33,025 nt of DNA from a bacterium (lineage in GTDB: Bacteria; Actinomycetota; Acidimicrobiia; Spongiisociales; ZC4RG35). The stretch covers positions 1-33,025 of the forward strand of contig JAPPFC010000029.1 in the NCBI GenBank assembly GCA_028824015.1. Direction: 5' to 3'. Under the pieces are notes generated by a model. That model saw only the letters and a list, made by a program, of their open reading frames with translations, searched no databases and was not told where the DNA came from. This document shows, piece by piece, positions 1-8,185 of this stretch; the first letter of the stretch is position 1, and each line of letters opens with the position of its first letter. Both the position numbers and the translations under genes were made by a program.

Positions 1-149
1 TCATCCCCACCGGCACCAACCCCACATTGAACCACGCATGGTGGTGGGGGAGGGATCCCGAAGGGGCACCCTGTTTTCGCGGGCTTTCGGGCCTTGACCG
101 CGGGAGCCGGTTGGGCCCCTGGTGGCGCCGGTTGTGGGGAAGAGTCCTG

Positions 150-1160
150 TCAGTCGAGGCCGAGGAGTTTCTCGGGGTTGGTCTTGACCAACTTGCGGAC
201 GTCCCGGGCCGGTATTCCCAGATCCAGGAGGGACGCGATGAACCCTCGCATACCTTCAACCGGATCCGGGAGGGTGTAACCGCCGAAGTCCGTGGCCAGG
301 ATGCAATGGTCTGCTCCGATCTCCTGGATTTGTTCGGCAGCCCCTCTTACGCTCCCTTTCGCGCCGCCCGCCATGTCCTCGTCGGCCGCATATTCCAACT
401 CGACGTAATAGTGGGTCTTGGGGATCGATGTGGTGTGGGTGTAGGCCCCCAGGGTGTATTCGATGAAAGCACCTTTGGCGGCCATGTGCCGCAGTTGCTC
501 AATTGAGGCAACCGAAGTTACGGCCGTGGCAACCAACACGCTTTGGATCCCGTAGTCACAGGCAAGGTCGACCAAGCGAACGGCTTCGGCGGGCGAGACG
601 TGTCCGGTGTTCAGGAAGATGTGGGGATTGTCCGCAATGAGCCCCAGGATCTCCTCCAGATCATCACCCAGCGGACCCTCGACCGGTATGCGGATCGCCC
701 GATCCACCTCCTCCCTTCTGAACTCGGGATACAGGTCCTTCAGAGGTGTGAAACGGCCTTCGACTATTCGGCCCTCACTGGATGCCTGATAGTGGGTGGA
801 GTGCGCTCCGAAGCTGATGAACTTGGCGCCGTCCCCGTACCCGATCGCGGTCTTGACGGCGCGAGGATTGAGACCCCCGTAGGCGGTATTGAGGATCAGG
901 CCGCCATAGACCTCGAAGTCGGGGACAGCCCGGTTCACGATCCAGGCGACCCCGTTGCTCATCTGAAACACATCCATGAGCACTATTGCTCGCATGCCCG
1001 CGTCACGCGCCTCTATGGCAGCCTCGATGGGATCGAGTCTTCTCGGACTGCTGGGCAGGTGCGGTGTGGCGTGCACGTGGATGTCGATGGCGCCTTGGAG
1101 AAGGTCCCGGGATAACTCGAAAGAACGGCCTTCCGGCAGCATCATGCGGTCCTCACTCAC
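150..1160 (-). CDS. DUF6282 amidohydrolase-like protein
   Basis: A 336-residue protein of the DUF6282 family, related to metal-dependent amidohydrolases; its substrate is unknown. The N-terminal GAIDIHVHATPHLP (about residues 23-36) carries the H-x-H strand motif of the superfamily. Later come the family-typical GGLILNTAYGGLNP, a histidine in NTGHVSP, and a C-terminal ILATDFGG with an Asp in the usual metal/catalytic position. No signal peptide or membrane segment is seen, so it is probably cytoplasmic. The GTG at 1160 gives the longest form. The ATG at 1145 is a real alternative because a GTGAGG-like ribosome site lies just before it. It is transcribed away from the M19-like gene, and the pair may share a regulatory region. 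The family call is firm; no reaction can be assigned. Confidence 0.8.
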   Translation of the reverse strand: MSEDRMMLPEGRSFELSRDLLQGAIDIHVHATPHLPSSPRRLDPIEAAIEARDAGMRAIVLMDVFQMSNGVAWIVNRAVPDFEVYGGLILNTAYGGLNPRAVKTAIGYGDGAKFISFGAHSTHYQASSEGRIVEGRFTPLKDLYPEFRREEVDRAIRIPVEGPLGDDLEEILGLIADNPHIFLNTGHVSPAEAVRLVDLACDYGIQSVLVATAVTSVASIEQLRHMAAKGAFIEYTLGAYTHTTSIPKTHYYVELEYAADEDMAGGAKGSVRGAAEQIQEIGADHCILATDFGGYTLPDPVEGMRGFIASLLDLGIPARDVRKLVKTNPEKLLGLD

Positions 1161-1301
1161 TAACGGTTGGGGAAGAGTCTTGACGACCCAGCCGCACTCT
1201 GCCTTGGATGAACTGGCCCATCACGGTTCATGGTACCCACGGGCCTCAGACTGATGCCACCGAACCCCTCCTGGACAGCCCCGGATATTGCCTGTGCGCG
1301 G

Positions 1302-1307
1302 TAATGT
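1302..1307 (+). promoter_or_regulatory. Candidate -10 box for a leaderless M19-like transcript
   Basis: TAATGT fits the actinobacterial TAnnnT -10 pattern and ends 8 nt before the GTG at 1316. No Shine-Dalgarno-like sequence precedes that GTG, so transcription may start at or next to the start codon. No convincing -35 was found. This is pattern matching only. Confidence 0.3.
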
Positions 1308-1315
1308 GTCCGAAT

Positions 1316-2284
1316 GTGATGGACCGAACGCCTCGATCCCGACCCGTGGTGGTGGACGGGTGCGCTCCGCTGCTGTCCAAGCCCGGCGCGTGGGAGGGAT
1401 GGGTGGTGGGTGGGGTGGACCTTGCGATCCCGACGGTCGCCACCCATGAGAATCCGGGGGAGGCCCTCAGGCGAGTGGGGGAGTGGAGAAGTTGGCTTGC
1501 AGAAGAAGACGGGGTCTTCCACGTTGTCTCGCCCACCGACCTGGATCGACTGGGTAAGGGGCGCCTGGGCGTGGCGTTTCACTTCCAGAACACGACGCCT
1601 CTCGGTGACGACCTGGATCTTCTGGAGGCTTACCGGGAACTGGGCGTGCGGATGATCCAACTCACATACAACGATCGCAACGCGGTGGGAGGCGGATGCA
1701 TGGACCCCGAGGACGCCGGACTCTCGGCATTCGGAAGGGATCTCATCGGGGAGATGAACCAACTGGGCATCGTGGTGGATCTCTCCCACACCGGGGATCG
1801 CACCACCCTGGAAGCGATCGAAGCCTCATCCGTGCCCACGGTTTTCTCCCACTCCAACGTCAGGCGGCTGTTCGATCACCCCCGCAACATCACCGACCAA
1901 CAGATCCGGGCGGTCGCCGAGCGGGGCGGACTGGTGGGGGTTAACGCAGTTGCGTCCTTCCTCCGCACCGATGGAATAGGCGCCGATCTGTCGGACCTCC
2001 TGGACCACATCGACTATCTGGTGGAGATGATCGGTCCTGGCCAGGTGTGCCTGGGACTCGACTTCTGGTCCGGGCCCGAGGTGGACTTCGAGGAGTGGAA
2101 CCGCACCGGGCGCTGGAGGGCCGACGACCTCTCGGAGTATGTCGACTGGCCCCGCGACATCGCCGGCCCGGGCCACTTCCCCCGCCTCCGGGAAGGTCTG
2201 GCCGCCCGCGGATACGCGACCGAGGACATAGCGGCGATAATGGGAGACAACTGGGCGCGGCTCTTCCGCCAACTCTGGGCGTGA
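1316..2284 (+). CDS. Peptidase family M19 (membrane dipeptidase-like) protein
   Basis: About 322 residues of the renal dipeptidase (M19) TIM-barrel family. Recognisable blocks are LGVRMIQLTYNDRNAVGGG, VVDLSHTGDRT and VFSHSNVRRLFDHPRN (which hold the two conserved histidines and the substrate-binding Arg), then CLGLDFWSG with the conserved Asp. The N-terminal metal motif, normally H-x-D after VVDG, reads VVDGCAP here. The bridging Glu region, usually a FEG-type block, reads FHFQN with Gln. It therefore belongs to a divergent subgroup that also has a W..GRW block near the C-terminus, and ordinary dipeptidase activity should not be assumed. The frame is open from 1208, but the family N-terminus begins about 1319. 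GTG 1316 is preferred for its TAATGT box 8 nt upstream; ATG 1319 is equally possible. Confidence 0.8.
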   Translation: MMDRTPRSRPVVVDGCAPLLSKPGAWEGWVVGGVDLAIPTVATHENPGEALRRVGEWRSWLAEEDGVFHVVSPTDLDRLGKGRLGVAFHFQNTTPLGDDLDLLEAYRELGVRMIQLTYNDRNAVGGGCMDPEDAGLSAFGRDLIGEMNQLGIVVDLSHTGDRTTLEAIEASSVPTVFSHSNVRRLFDHPRNITDQQIRAVAERGGLVGVNAVASFLRTDGIGADLSDLLDHIDYLVEMIGPGQVCLGLDFWSGPEVDFEEWNRTGRWRADDLSEYVDWPRDIAGPGHFPRLREGLAARGYATEDIAAIMGDNWARLFRQLWA

Positions 2285-2288
2285 GCCT

Positions 2289-3284
2289 CTAAAGGGCTTG
2301 TCGGGCCGTCTCCACCCTCTCGATCAGGTACCCGCCCATCCGTTCCAAGACTCCGGTGGTCTCCCCGATTGCCAACCTGGCCAAGGCCTGGCTTGCCACC
2401 TCCGCGTGCTCCAGGGCCACGGAGAGCGCCCGGTCGACATAACCCCCTTCGTTTACCAGTCCTATGACTTCTTCCACCGCCTCTTCCGGATAAGGGGGCG
2501 GGTGCCCCAGCAACTCGACGATCCGGCGGCCCTCATTCCCGCGGGCGGCCAGCAGCACCGGAAGGGTGAAGGTCCCCTCCCGGATGTCGGCGCCGGCCGG
2601 CTTCCCCAGCAGGTCGGTGGTGGCCACCAGGTCCAAAGCGTCGTCGGCGATCTGGAAGACCCGTCCCAGTTCGAAGGCCCACAGAGTCAGGACCTCCACC
2701 ACGTCGGCCGGGGCGTCGCCCGCTCTTGCCCCCACGTAGGCCGACGTGCGAATCAGGCTGGCAGTCTTCTGGTCGATCAGCTTCCGGTAAAGGGAGAGAT
2801 CGTGGTCGAGCCGACCGATCAATCGGAACTCCAGCGTCTGGCCCTCCACCAACTCGGTGTAGGTGATGGCCAGCATGCGCACCGACTCGATGTCCAGATA
2901 GGTGGCGGCCACCTCCGAACCCCGGGAGATCAGAAAGTCTCCGGCCAGCACCGCCAGGGTGTTGTTCCAGTTGGCGTTCACCGACGGCGCGCCCCTCCGG
3001 GTGTCCGACTCGTCGATGACGTCATCGTGATAGAGGCTCCCCACATGGATCAACTCGACGGCCGCGGCCGCCTCCACCGCCCTGCGGTCTTGCGCCGGCC
3101 CCAGGCTGGAGGCCAGGAGCGCCAGAAGGGGACGAAGGCGCTTGCCGCCCGCCCGGAGCAGGTGCTGGGAGATGTCGGTCGTGTACTGGTTCTCGGAGGA
3201 GCTGAGCTCCAGCAGACGGCCCTCCACCTTCTCGAGGCGGGTCCAGATGTGTGGAATATCGATCAGGTGTCGCAGGTCATCCAT
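2289..3284 (-). CDS. Polyprenyl diphosphate synthase
   Basis: A 331-residue all-alpha trans-prenyltransferase of the hepta/octaprenyl diphosphate synthase type. It condenses isopentenyl diphosphate onto an allylic primer, giving the long chains used for menaquinone side chains or lipid carriers. The first aspartate-rich motif is HDDVIDESDTRRGAPS, preceded by GGKRLRPLL; the second is FQIADDALDLVATTDLLGKP. Both metal-binding sites are intact and the length is usual for the family. The same frame stays open for another 2.5 kb antisense to clpC, but homology begins at MDDLRHLIDIPHIW, so ATG 3284 is the start. No Shine-Dalgarno is visible there; the upstream stretch is pyrimidine-rich. It diverges from clpC across about 130 bp and converges on the M19-like gene with a 4-nt gap. 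Chain length and product cannot be told from the sequence. Confidence 0.9.
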   Translation of the reverse strand: MDDLRHLIDIPHIWTRLEKVEGRLLELSSSENQYTTDISQHLLRAGGKRLRPLLALLASSLGPAQDRRAVEAAAAVELIHVGSLYHDDVIDESDTRRGAPSVNANWNNTLAVLAGDFLISRGSEVAATYLDIESVRMLAITYTELVEGQTLEFRLIGRLDHDLSLYRKLIDQKTASLIRTSAYVGARAGDAPADVVEVLTLWAFELGRVFQIADDALDLVATTDLLGKPAGADIREGTFTLPVLLAARGNEGRRIVELLGHPPPYPEEAVEEVIGLVNEGGYVDRALSVALEHAEVASQALARLAIGETTGVLERMGGYLIERVETARQAL

Positions 3285-3320
3285 GGGAAGAAAGGAAGGA
3301 AAAAGGGGTCGTACCCCACT

Positions 3321-3326
3321 TATACT
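3321..3326 (+). promoter_or_regulatory. Candidate -10 box upstream of clpC
   Basis: TATACT (one mismatch to TATAAT) lies in the divergent region between the prenyl synthase and clpC, about 90 nt before the clpC start. A second weaker candidate, TAGACT, is at 3364-3369. No good -35 accompanies either, and no clear heat-shock repressor palindrome was found by eye. Confidence 0.25.
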
Positions 3327-3405
3327 CCGAAGGGAAGACAACAATGGTGTTCTGTAGTTGCTATAGACTAGGAACCCCGGAGGCACCCGGGATTCAGGCG
3401 TAGTC

Positions 3406-3410
3406 AGGAG
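3406..3410 (+). promoter_or_regulatory. Ribosome binding site that fixes the clpC TTG start
   Basis: AGGAG followed by a 6-nt spacer leads into TTG at 3417. This supports TTG as the true start codon of clpC, in agreement with the conserved N-terminus [12 protein letters not shown]. Confidence 0.7.
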
Positions 3411-3416
3411 AGTATT

Positions 3417-5921
3417 TTGTTCGAGCGATTCACCGACCGGGCCCGCCGGGTGGTCGTCATGGCGCAGGAAGAAGCGCGCAAGATGAACCACAAATACATC
3501 GGCACGGAGCACCTCCTCCTGGGTCTGCTCGCCGAGGGAGAGGGCGTGGCCGCCAAGTCTCTCGGGAGCCTCGGAATCGATCTGAACAGCACCCGGGAAA
3601 CGGTGATCGAGACCGTGGGAGTAGGTCAACAGGCCCCCACCGGGCACATTCCCTTCACGCCCCGGGCCAAGAAGGTGCTGGAGCTTGCCCTCCGGGAGGC
3701 TCTCCAGTTGGGGCACAACTACATCGGCACCGAGCACATCCTGCTGGGCTTGATCCGGGAAGGTGAGGGCGTGGCGGCCCAGGTGCTCGGCCAGGCCGAG
3801 GCCGGTTTGCAGAAGATACGCCAGACCGTGCTGACGGAACTCTCCGGCTCGGGAGGAGAGGGAGGCAGGGCAAAGGGTCAGCAGTCCCCCCAGGCCGCCC
3901 GGACGGGCGCCGGCCGGGAGAGCCACCGGTCGGGATCGAGCATCCTCGACCAGTTCGGCCGCAACCTGACTCAGGCCGCCCGAGCAAAAGAACTCGACCC
4001 GGTTATCGGCCGGTCGAGGGAGATCGACCGCATGATGCAGATCCTGGCGCGCCGTACGAAGAACAACCCGGTCCTGATCGGAGAGCCCGGGGTGGGGAAG
4101 AGCGCCATCGTGGAGGGTCTGGCCCAGCGGATCGTGGCCGGAGAAGTGCCCCGGTCGCTCAGCAACCAGACGCTCTACACCATCGACCTCGGCGCGATGG
4201 TGGCGGGCACCAGATACCGGGGGGACTTCGAGGAGCGGATGAAGAAGGTGCTGAAGGAGATAAAAAAGCGCGGAAACGTCATCATCTTCCTGGACGAGAT
4301 CCACACCGTGGTGGGCGCCGGCGCCGCAGAGGGGGCGATAGACGCCGCTTCCATTCTCAAGCCCATGCTTGCCCGCGGCGAACTTCAGACGATCGGCGCC
4401 ACCACCCTGGACGAGTACCGGAAGCACTTCGAGCGCGATTCGGCGCTGGCCCGCCGCTTCCAGCCGGTCCAGGTGGACGAGCCGAGTGTCGCCGATGCGG
4501 TCGAGATCCTGATGGGACTCAAGGACCGGTACGAGAACTTCCACCAGGTGGTGTTCACCGACGAGGCGATCGTCACCGCGGTCCACCTGGCCGACCGGTA
4601 CGTCTCCGATCGCTTCCTGCCCGACAAGGCGATCGACTTGATGGACGAGGCCGGCAGCCGCAAAAAGCTCTACAGCATGTCCCCGCTTCCCGAGGTCGAG
4701 GAGTTGAACATAAAGCTCTCCGACATTCGGCTGAAGAAGAAGGATGCCATCGAGGCGGACGAGTTCGAGACTGCGGCCGAGTTGCGGGACCAGGAAAGGG
4801 CCATCAGGAAAGAGATGGACAAGGCGATCGGCAAGGGCGGGGCGGTCTCTGCCACGTCGGTGATCGACGAGGAGGAGATCGCCGAGGTTCTGGCCCAGTG
4901 GACGGGAATCCCGGTCCATCGGCTCACCGAAGAGGAGACGGCCCGGCTGGTGAACATGGAGGAGGAACTCCACCGGCGGATCGTCGCCCAGAACGACGCC
5001 ATCGCGGCGGTGAGCCGGGCGATCCGGCGCACGCGGGCCGGGCTGAAGGATCCCAAGCGGCCGGCAGGGTCGTTCATCTTCCTCGGTCCGTCGGGAGTGG
5101 GAAAGACCGAGACCGCCAAAGCTCTCACCGAGTTCCTGTTCGGCAACGAGGACTCTCTGATCCAGATCGACATGTCCGAATACATGGAGAAGCACACCGT
5201 CAGCCGCCTGATCGGGTCTCCTCCCGGGTACGTGGGCTACGACGAGGGCGGCCAGTTGACCGAGGCGGTCCGGCGCCGACCATTCTCGGTGGTGCTCTTC
5301 GATGAGATCGAGAAGGCTCACCCCGATGTGTTCAACATCCTGCTGCAGATACTGGAGGACGGGAGGCTCACCGACTCCCATGGCAAGTCGGTGGACTTCA
5401 AGAACGTGGTCATCATCATGACCTCCAACCTCGGCACCAAGGAACTCCGGAAGAAGTCGGTCGGGTTCCACAGCGAGTCGAGCGAGGTCAGCTACGAGCA
5501 CATGCGCGCCAGGCTGTTCGACGAGATGAAACGTCATTTCCGCCCCGAATTCCTGAACCGAATCGATGAGATCATCGTCTTCCGGGAACTCACTTCCGAA
5601 GAGATCAAACAGATCATCGACCTGTTGCTGGAGAGAGTCAAGGAACAGCTTCGGGCCCAGCGCCTGGAACTGGTGGTCACCGACTCCGCCAAGGGCTATC
5701 TGGCCAAGGTGGGATACGATCCCGAACTGGGCGCCCGCCCCCTGCGGAGGGCCATCCAGCGCCACGTTGAAGACCCTCTCTCCGAAAAGGTGCTGATGGG
5801 GGAATTCTCAGCCGGCACGACCATTCTGGTCAGCCTGGACGAGGAAAACGAGGAACTGGTGCTAGAGGGGTTCGACGTCTCCGACGACCGTTCTGAGGTG
5901 GAGGCGGCCTCTTCGGGCTGA
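3417..5921 (+). CDS. clpC: ATP-dependent Clp protease ATPase subunit ClpC
   Basis: An 834-residue class I Clp/Hsp100 unfoldase that forms hexamers and feeds proteins to ClpP in the cytoplasm. The domains are complete. Two N-terminal Clp repeats occupy about residues 1-145, each with an [14 protein letters not shown] core. AAA-1 has Walker A GEPGVGKS near 222 and Walker [11 protein letters not shown] near 288. A UVR/coiled-coil middle segment (about 425-465) distinguishes ClpC from ClpA. AAA-2 has Walker A GPSGVGKT near 557, the pore motif GYVGYDEGG and Walker [13 protein letters not shown], followed by a C-terminal D2-small domain. The start is TTG, backed by AGGAG at 3406-3410. A short acidic tail follows the last domain. 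It appears to be a single-gene unit, divergent from the prenyl synthase and convergent with the qng1 homologue. Confidence 0.97.
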   Translation: MFERFTDRARRVVVMAQEEARKMNHKYIGTEHLLLGLLAEGEGVAAKSLGSLGIDLNSTRETVIETVGVGQQAPTGHIPFTPRAKKVLELALREALQLGHNYIGTEHILLGLIREGEGVAAQVLGQAEAGLQKIRQTVLTELSGSGGEGGRAKGQQSPQAARTGAGRESHRSGSSILDQFGRNLTQAARAKELDPVIGRSREIDRMMQILARRTKNNPVLIGEPGVGKSAIVEGLAQRIVAGEVPRSLSNQTLYTIDLGAMVAGTRYRGDFEERMKKVLKEIKKRGNVIIFLDEIHTVVGAGAAEGAIDAASILKPMLARGELQTIGATTLDEYRKHFERDSALARRFQPVQVDEPSVADAVEILMGLKDRYENFHQVVFTDEAIVTAVHLADRYVSDRFLPDKAIDLMDEAGSRKKLYSMSPLPEVEELNIKLSDIRLKKKDAIEADEFETAAELRDQERAIRKEMDKAIGKGGAVSATSVIDEEEIAEVLAQWTGIPVHRLTEEETARLVNMEEELHRRIVAQNDAIAAVSRAIRRTRAGLKDPKRPAGSFIFLGPSGVGKTETAKALTEFLFGNEDSLIQIDMSEYMEKHTVSRLIGSPPGYVGYDEGGQLTEAVRRRPFSVVLFDEIEKAHPDVFNILLQILEDGRLTDSHGKSVDFKNVVIIMTSNLGTKELRKKSVGFHSESSEVSYEHMRARLFDEMKRHFRPEFLNRIDEIIVFRELTSEEIKQIIDLLLERVKEQLRAQRLELVVTDSAKGYLAKVGYDPELGARPLRRAIQRHVEDPLSEKVLMGEFSAGTTILVSLDEENEELVLEGFDVSDDRSEVEAASSG

Positions 5922-5937
5922 GCCCCCGCCGTTCGGG

Positions 5938-6954
5938 CTAGTAGTCCAGAGTGACCGTCCGGTGGTGTTCGCCCATCCGGGAGGCATCGGGACCCAGGAC
6001 GGCCTCCGACCAGAGGAAATAGTCGAGGCGCGGGCCGGTCACCGAGACGCCTTCATCCCTGAGGCCTTCCACCAGCAGGTGGCCGGCGTAGACCGTCGCC
6101 CAGCGGATCGCCACCTCTTCGGGTGAGTGACGGGGGATCTCGGTGCGGGAATCCACCGCCCGGGACAATGCGGGCGAGTAGCCAAGCACCCCGAGGTGGC
6201 GAAGCAGGCGGGGGAGCATGTAGTCGGGATAGACGGGGAAGGAATCCAGCCCTGTCCAGGGTCTGGTTGACCGGGAGGCCATGAGCGACGACGCCAGATA
6301 GGCCAGTTTCCTGAAACGGAGACGGTGGCCACCCACGGTCGCCTCGTCCTCGTAACCGGGGACGGTTGTGGCTAGCAGTTCCACCACCGCCGGCCCGTCC
6401 CATCCCGCCTCTTCCACCAGGTGGAGGACGGCGCCGGCCCAGCGTTCTCTGACCGCGGTCGCTACCCGGGCGATCCGGATCGCCCGTTCCGGCGCCATCT
6501 GCAGCACCCCCCGTCCCGCGAAGAGACAACCGGCCTCTTCGCGGCCCAACTCCGAGAAGGAGAGGAGATCCGGGCGGGTGCAGGGTCCCATCCAACGGGT
6601 GACGGCCCCGAACAGGGCCGGAGCATCGGTGAGCCGCCGTGCCGCATGGCTGATGGACCACATCTGGCCGTCCGGGGGCGGCCAGAGACAAGCCAGAACC
6701 GAGACCGACAGCACCGCGTAGTCGAACCACGGTCCGTCGCGGAGGCCCGGTGGCGGTCCGGGATAGTCGAATCGAGGCGCGGGAAACGAGCGGCCTCCCC
6801 ACGCTTTGGCCAAAGCGGCCACGGCTTCCGTGGAGATCTCTACACCCCACCCGGCCGGGGGTGGCCCCGAACGGAGATCGGTGAGGGGCGGACCTTCCTC
6901 CGCCGGGTTAAGGCCACCGCTCGGGCCGGTATTCTCATAGGGCAGGGGAGGCAT
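5938..6954 (-). CDS. Queuosine salvage protein (DUF2419, Qng1-type N-glycosylase)
   Basis: A 338-residue homologue of the queuosine-salvage family (Q_salvage/DUF2419). Known members hydrolyse queuosine 5'-phosphate to release queuine for tRNA modification. The C-terminal half matches the family block by block: VPGYEDEATVGGHRLRF, then PDYMLPRLLRHLGVLGYS (the conserved DYR-PQ-L--LG-L-YS block, Asp retained), EEVAIRWATVYAGHLL, LDYFLWSEA and a terminal HHRTVTLDY. The N-terminal half has the expected DYPG and aromatic WFDYAVLSVSVLACLW segment. No signal peptide is seen, so it is cytoplasmic. The start ATG is 37 bp from the divergent start of a nucleoside-type ABC importer lipoprotein, which suggests shared control and perhaps shared substrate use (inference). 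The family call rests on remembered motifs, not a database search. Confidence 0.85.
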   Translation of the reverse strand: MPPLPYENTGPSGGLNPAEEGPPLTDLRSGPPPAGWGVEISTEAVAALAKAWGGRSFPAPRFDYPGPPPGLRDGPWFDYAVLSVSVLACLWPPPDGQMWSISHAARRLTDAPALFGAVTRWMGPCTRPDLLSFSELGREEAGCLFAGRGVLQMAPERAIRIARVATAVRERWAGAVLHLVEEAGWDGPAVVELLATTVPGYEDEATVGGHRLRFRKLAYLASSLMASRSTRPWTGLDSFPVYPDYMLPRLLRHLGVLGYSPALSRAVDSRTEIPRHSPEEVAIRWATVYAGHLLVEGLRDEGVSVTGPRLDYFLWSEAVLGPDASRMGEHHRTVTLDY

Positions 6955-6991
6955 GTTCTAAGTAGAAGTCAACAATCAAGAAGGAGCCAAT

Positions 6992-8014
6992 ATGAGAAAG
7001 AGAATATTCGGGTTGTCCATCGTGGCGGCGTTGTCGCTCCTGGTAGCCGGCTGCGGAGGCGGTGAGGACACCTCGGTGTACCTGGTCTTTGACATTGGAG
7101 GACGAGGCGACCAGTCGTTCAACGACTCGGCCGCCGCCGGGCTGGACCGGGCCACCGAAGAGTTGGGTATTACCGCCAGCGAACTCGAACCCACCGCCGG
7201 TGGAGAGAATCGGGATGAACTGCTGAACCTGGCAGCCGAGGACGGCGCCCAACTGGTCTTCGGCGTGGGCTTTCTGTTCACCGACGCCATTGCGGCGGCA
7301 GCGGCGGCCTACCCGGACGCCAACTTCGGCCTGATCGACGGTTTCGTTCCCGACCTGACCGCCGACAGCAACCTGGTCTCGCTGGGCTTTGCCGAGCACG
7401 AGGGCTCCTTCCTGGTGGGAGCGGCCGCCGCCCTGAAGAGCCGGACCGGAAAGGTGGGCTTCATCGGTGGGGTGGAGATCGACCTCATCAAACGGTTCGA
7501 GGCGGGGTTCGCGGCTGGCGTGAGGCACATTGATCCCGGCATCGAGATTGACATCAAGTACATCACCCAGCCCCCTGACTTCGCAGGGTTCACCGATCCG
7601 GCCAAGGGCAAGGAGATCGGAGCCGCTATGTATCAGGCGGGCGCCGACGTCGTGTACCACGCGGCAGGAAGCTCGGGAGGCGGACTCTTTCAGGCCGCCA
7701 AGGAGCAGAGCGAGAGCACCGGCAGCCATGTGTGGGCGATCGGAGTGGACTCCGACCAGTATCTGACCGCCGGCGCCGAATTCCAGCCCTACATCCTGAC
7801 TTCGATGTTGAAGAGAGTGGATGTTGCGGTGTACGAGACCATCGCTACTCTGGTCGACGACAGCTTCGAAGGCGGCTATCGCACATTCGACCTGGCCGTC
7901 GACGGGGTTGGGTACGCCACCAGCGGAGGCCATGTCGCTGACATAGCCGACCAACTCGAGGAGTTGAAGGCCCAGGTCGTCTCGGGCGCCATCACTGTTC
8001 CCCAAGCGCCTTAA
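6992..8014 (+). CDS. BMP-family nucleoside ABC transporter substrate-binding lipoprotein
   Basis: A 340-residue lipoprotein of the BMP/Med/PnrA family, which binds purine nucleosides or related ligands for ABC import. The signal peptide MRKRIFGLSIVAALSLLVAG ends at a lipobox Cys21, so the mature protein would be anchored to the outer face of the membrane. Family blocks are DIGGRGDQSFND (ligand-binding loop), GVGFLFTDAI, LGFAEHEGSFLVGAAAAL, GFIGGVEIDLIKRFEAGF, WAIGVDSDQY and TSMLKRVDVAVYETI. AAGGAG at 6981-6986 with a 5-nt spacer fixes the ATG. It is the first gene of the importer operon, separated from the ATPase by a hairpin at 8040-8070. The ligand is not predictable in detail; a nucleoside is expected from the family, and the neighbouring qng1 homologue makes queuosine a candidate. 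Confidence 0.92.
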   Translation: MRKRIFGLSIVAALSLLVAGCGGGEDTSVYLVFDIGGRGDQSFNDSAAAGLDRATEELGITASELEPTAGGENRDELLNLAAEDGAQLVFGVGFLFTDAIAAAAAAYPDANFGLIDGFVPDLTADSNLVSLGFAEHEGSFLVGAAAALKSRTGKVGFIGGVEIDLIKRFEAGFAAGVRHIDPGIEIDIKYITQPPDFAGFTDPAKGKEIGAAMYQAGADVVYHAAGSSGGGLFQAAKEQSESTGSHVWAIGVDSDQYLTAGAEFQPYILTSMLKRVDVAVYETIATLVDDSFEGGYRTFDLAVDGVGYATSGGHVADIADQLEELKAQVVSGAITVPQAP

Positions 8015-8039
8015 CGAGAAACTCCTTCAAACCGGCCGA

Positions 8040-8070
8040 GACGGGGCGTCCCCAGGGATGCCCCGTCTTT
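8040..8070 (+). terminator. Intercistronic terminator/attenuator hairpin
   Basis: GACGGGGC (8040-8047) pairs perfectly with GCCCCGTC (8060-8067) over 8 bp around a 12-nt loop and is followed by TTT. It lies between the lipoprotein gene and the ATPase gene of the same importer. A partial terminator here would give more binding protein than membrane components, a common arrangement in ABC operons. The short T tract makes full termination doubtful. Confidence 0.6.
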
Positions 8071-8185
8071 GCATGTCCGTCGCCAACGGGCGCCGGGCGC
8101 CCTATTCCATCTCCCCCGAGGGCATCGACAGAAAGCCCCCGACCTGAGGTTCAAAGCACCCGGATCCGCTGGTAGTGTCAGGCCG

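Noticed and set aside
20-49. Hairpin CCCC...CCAC-GCATG-GTGG-T-GGGG near the left edge
   Set aside because: It folds well but has no T tract, and its gene context lies outside the window, so it cannot be called a terminator. It could be chance in G-rich sequence.
2298-3371. 357-codon plus-strand frame
   Set aside because: It lies opposite the prenyl synthase, has no recognisable motif, and its composition follows the reverse complement of the real gene.
2289-5765. Single 1158-codon minus-strand open frame covering the prenyl synthase and the antisense of clpC
   Set aside because: Only the last 331 codons have family motifs. The rest is the antisense shadow of a high-GC coding gene; clpC on the other strand is unmistakable.
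5919-5941. AGCCC/GGGCT hairpin between the convergent clpC and qng1 homologue
   Set aside because: The stem is only 5 bp, it overlaps both stop regions, and no T tract follows on either strand.
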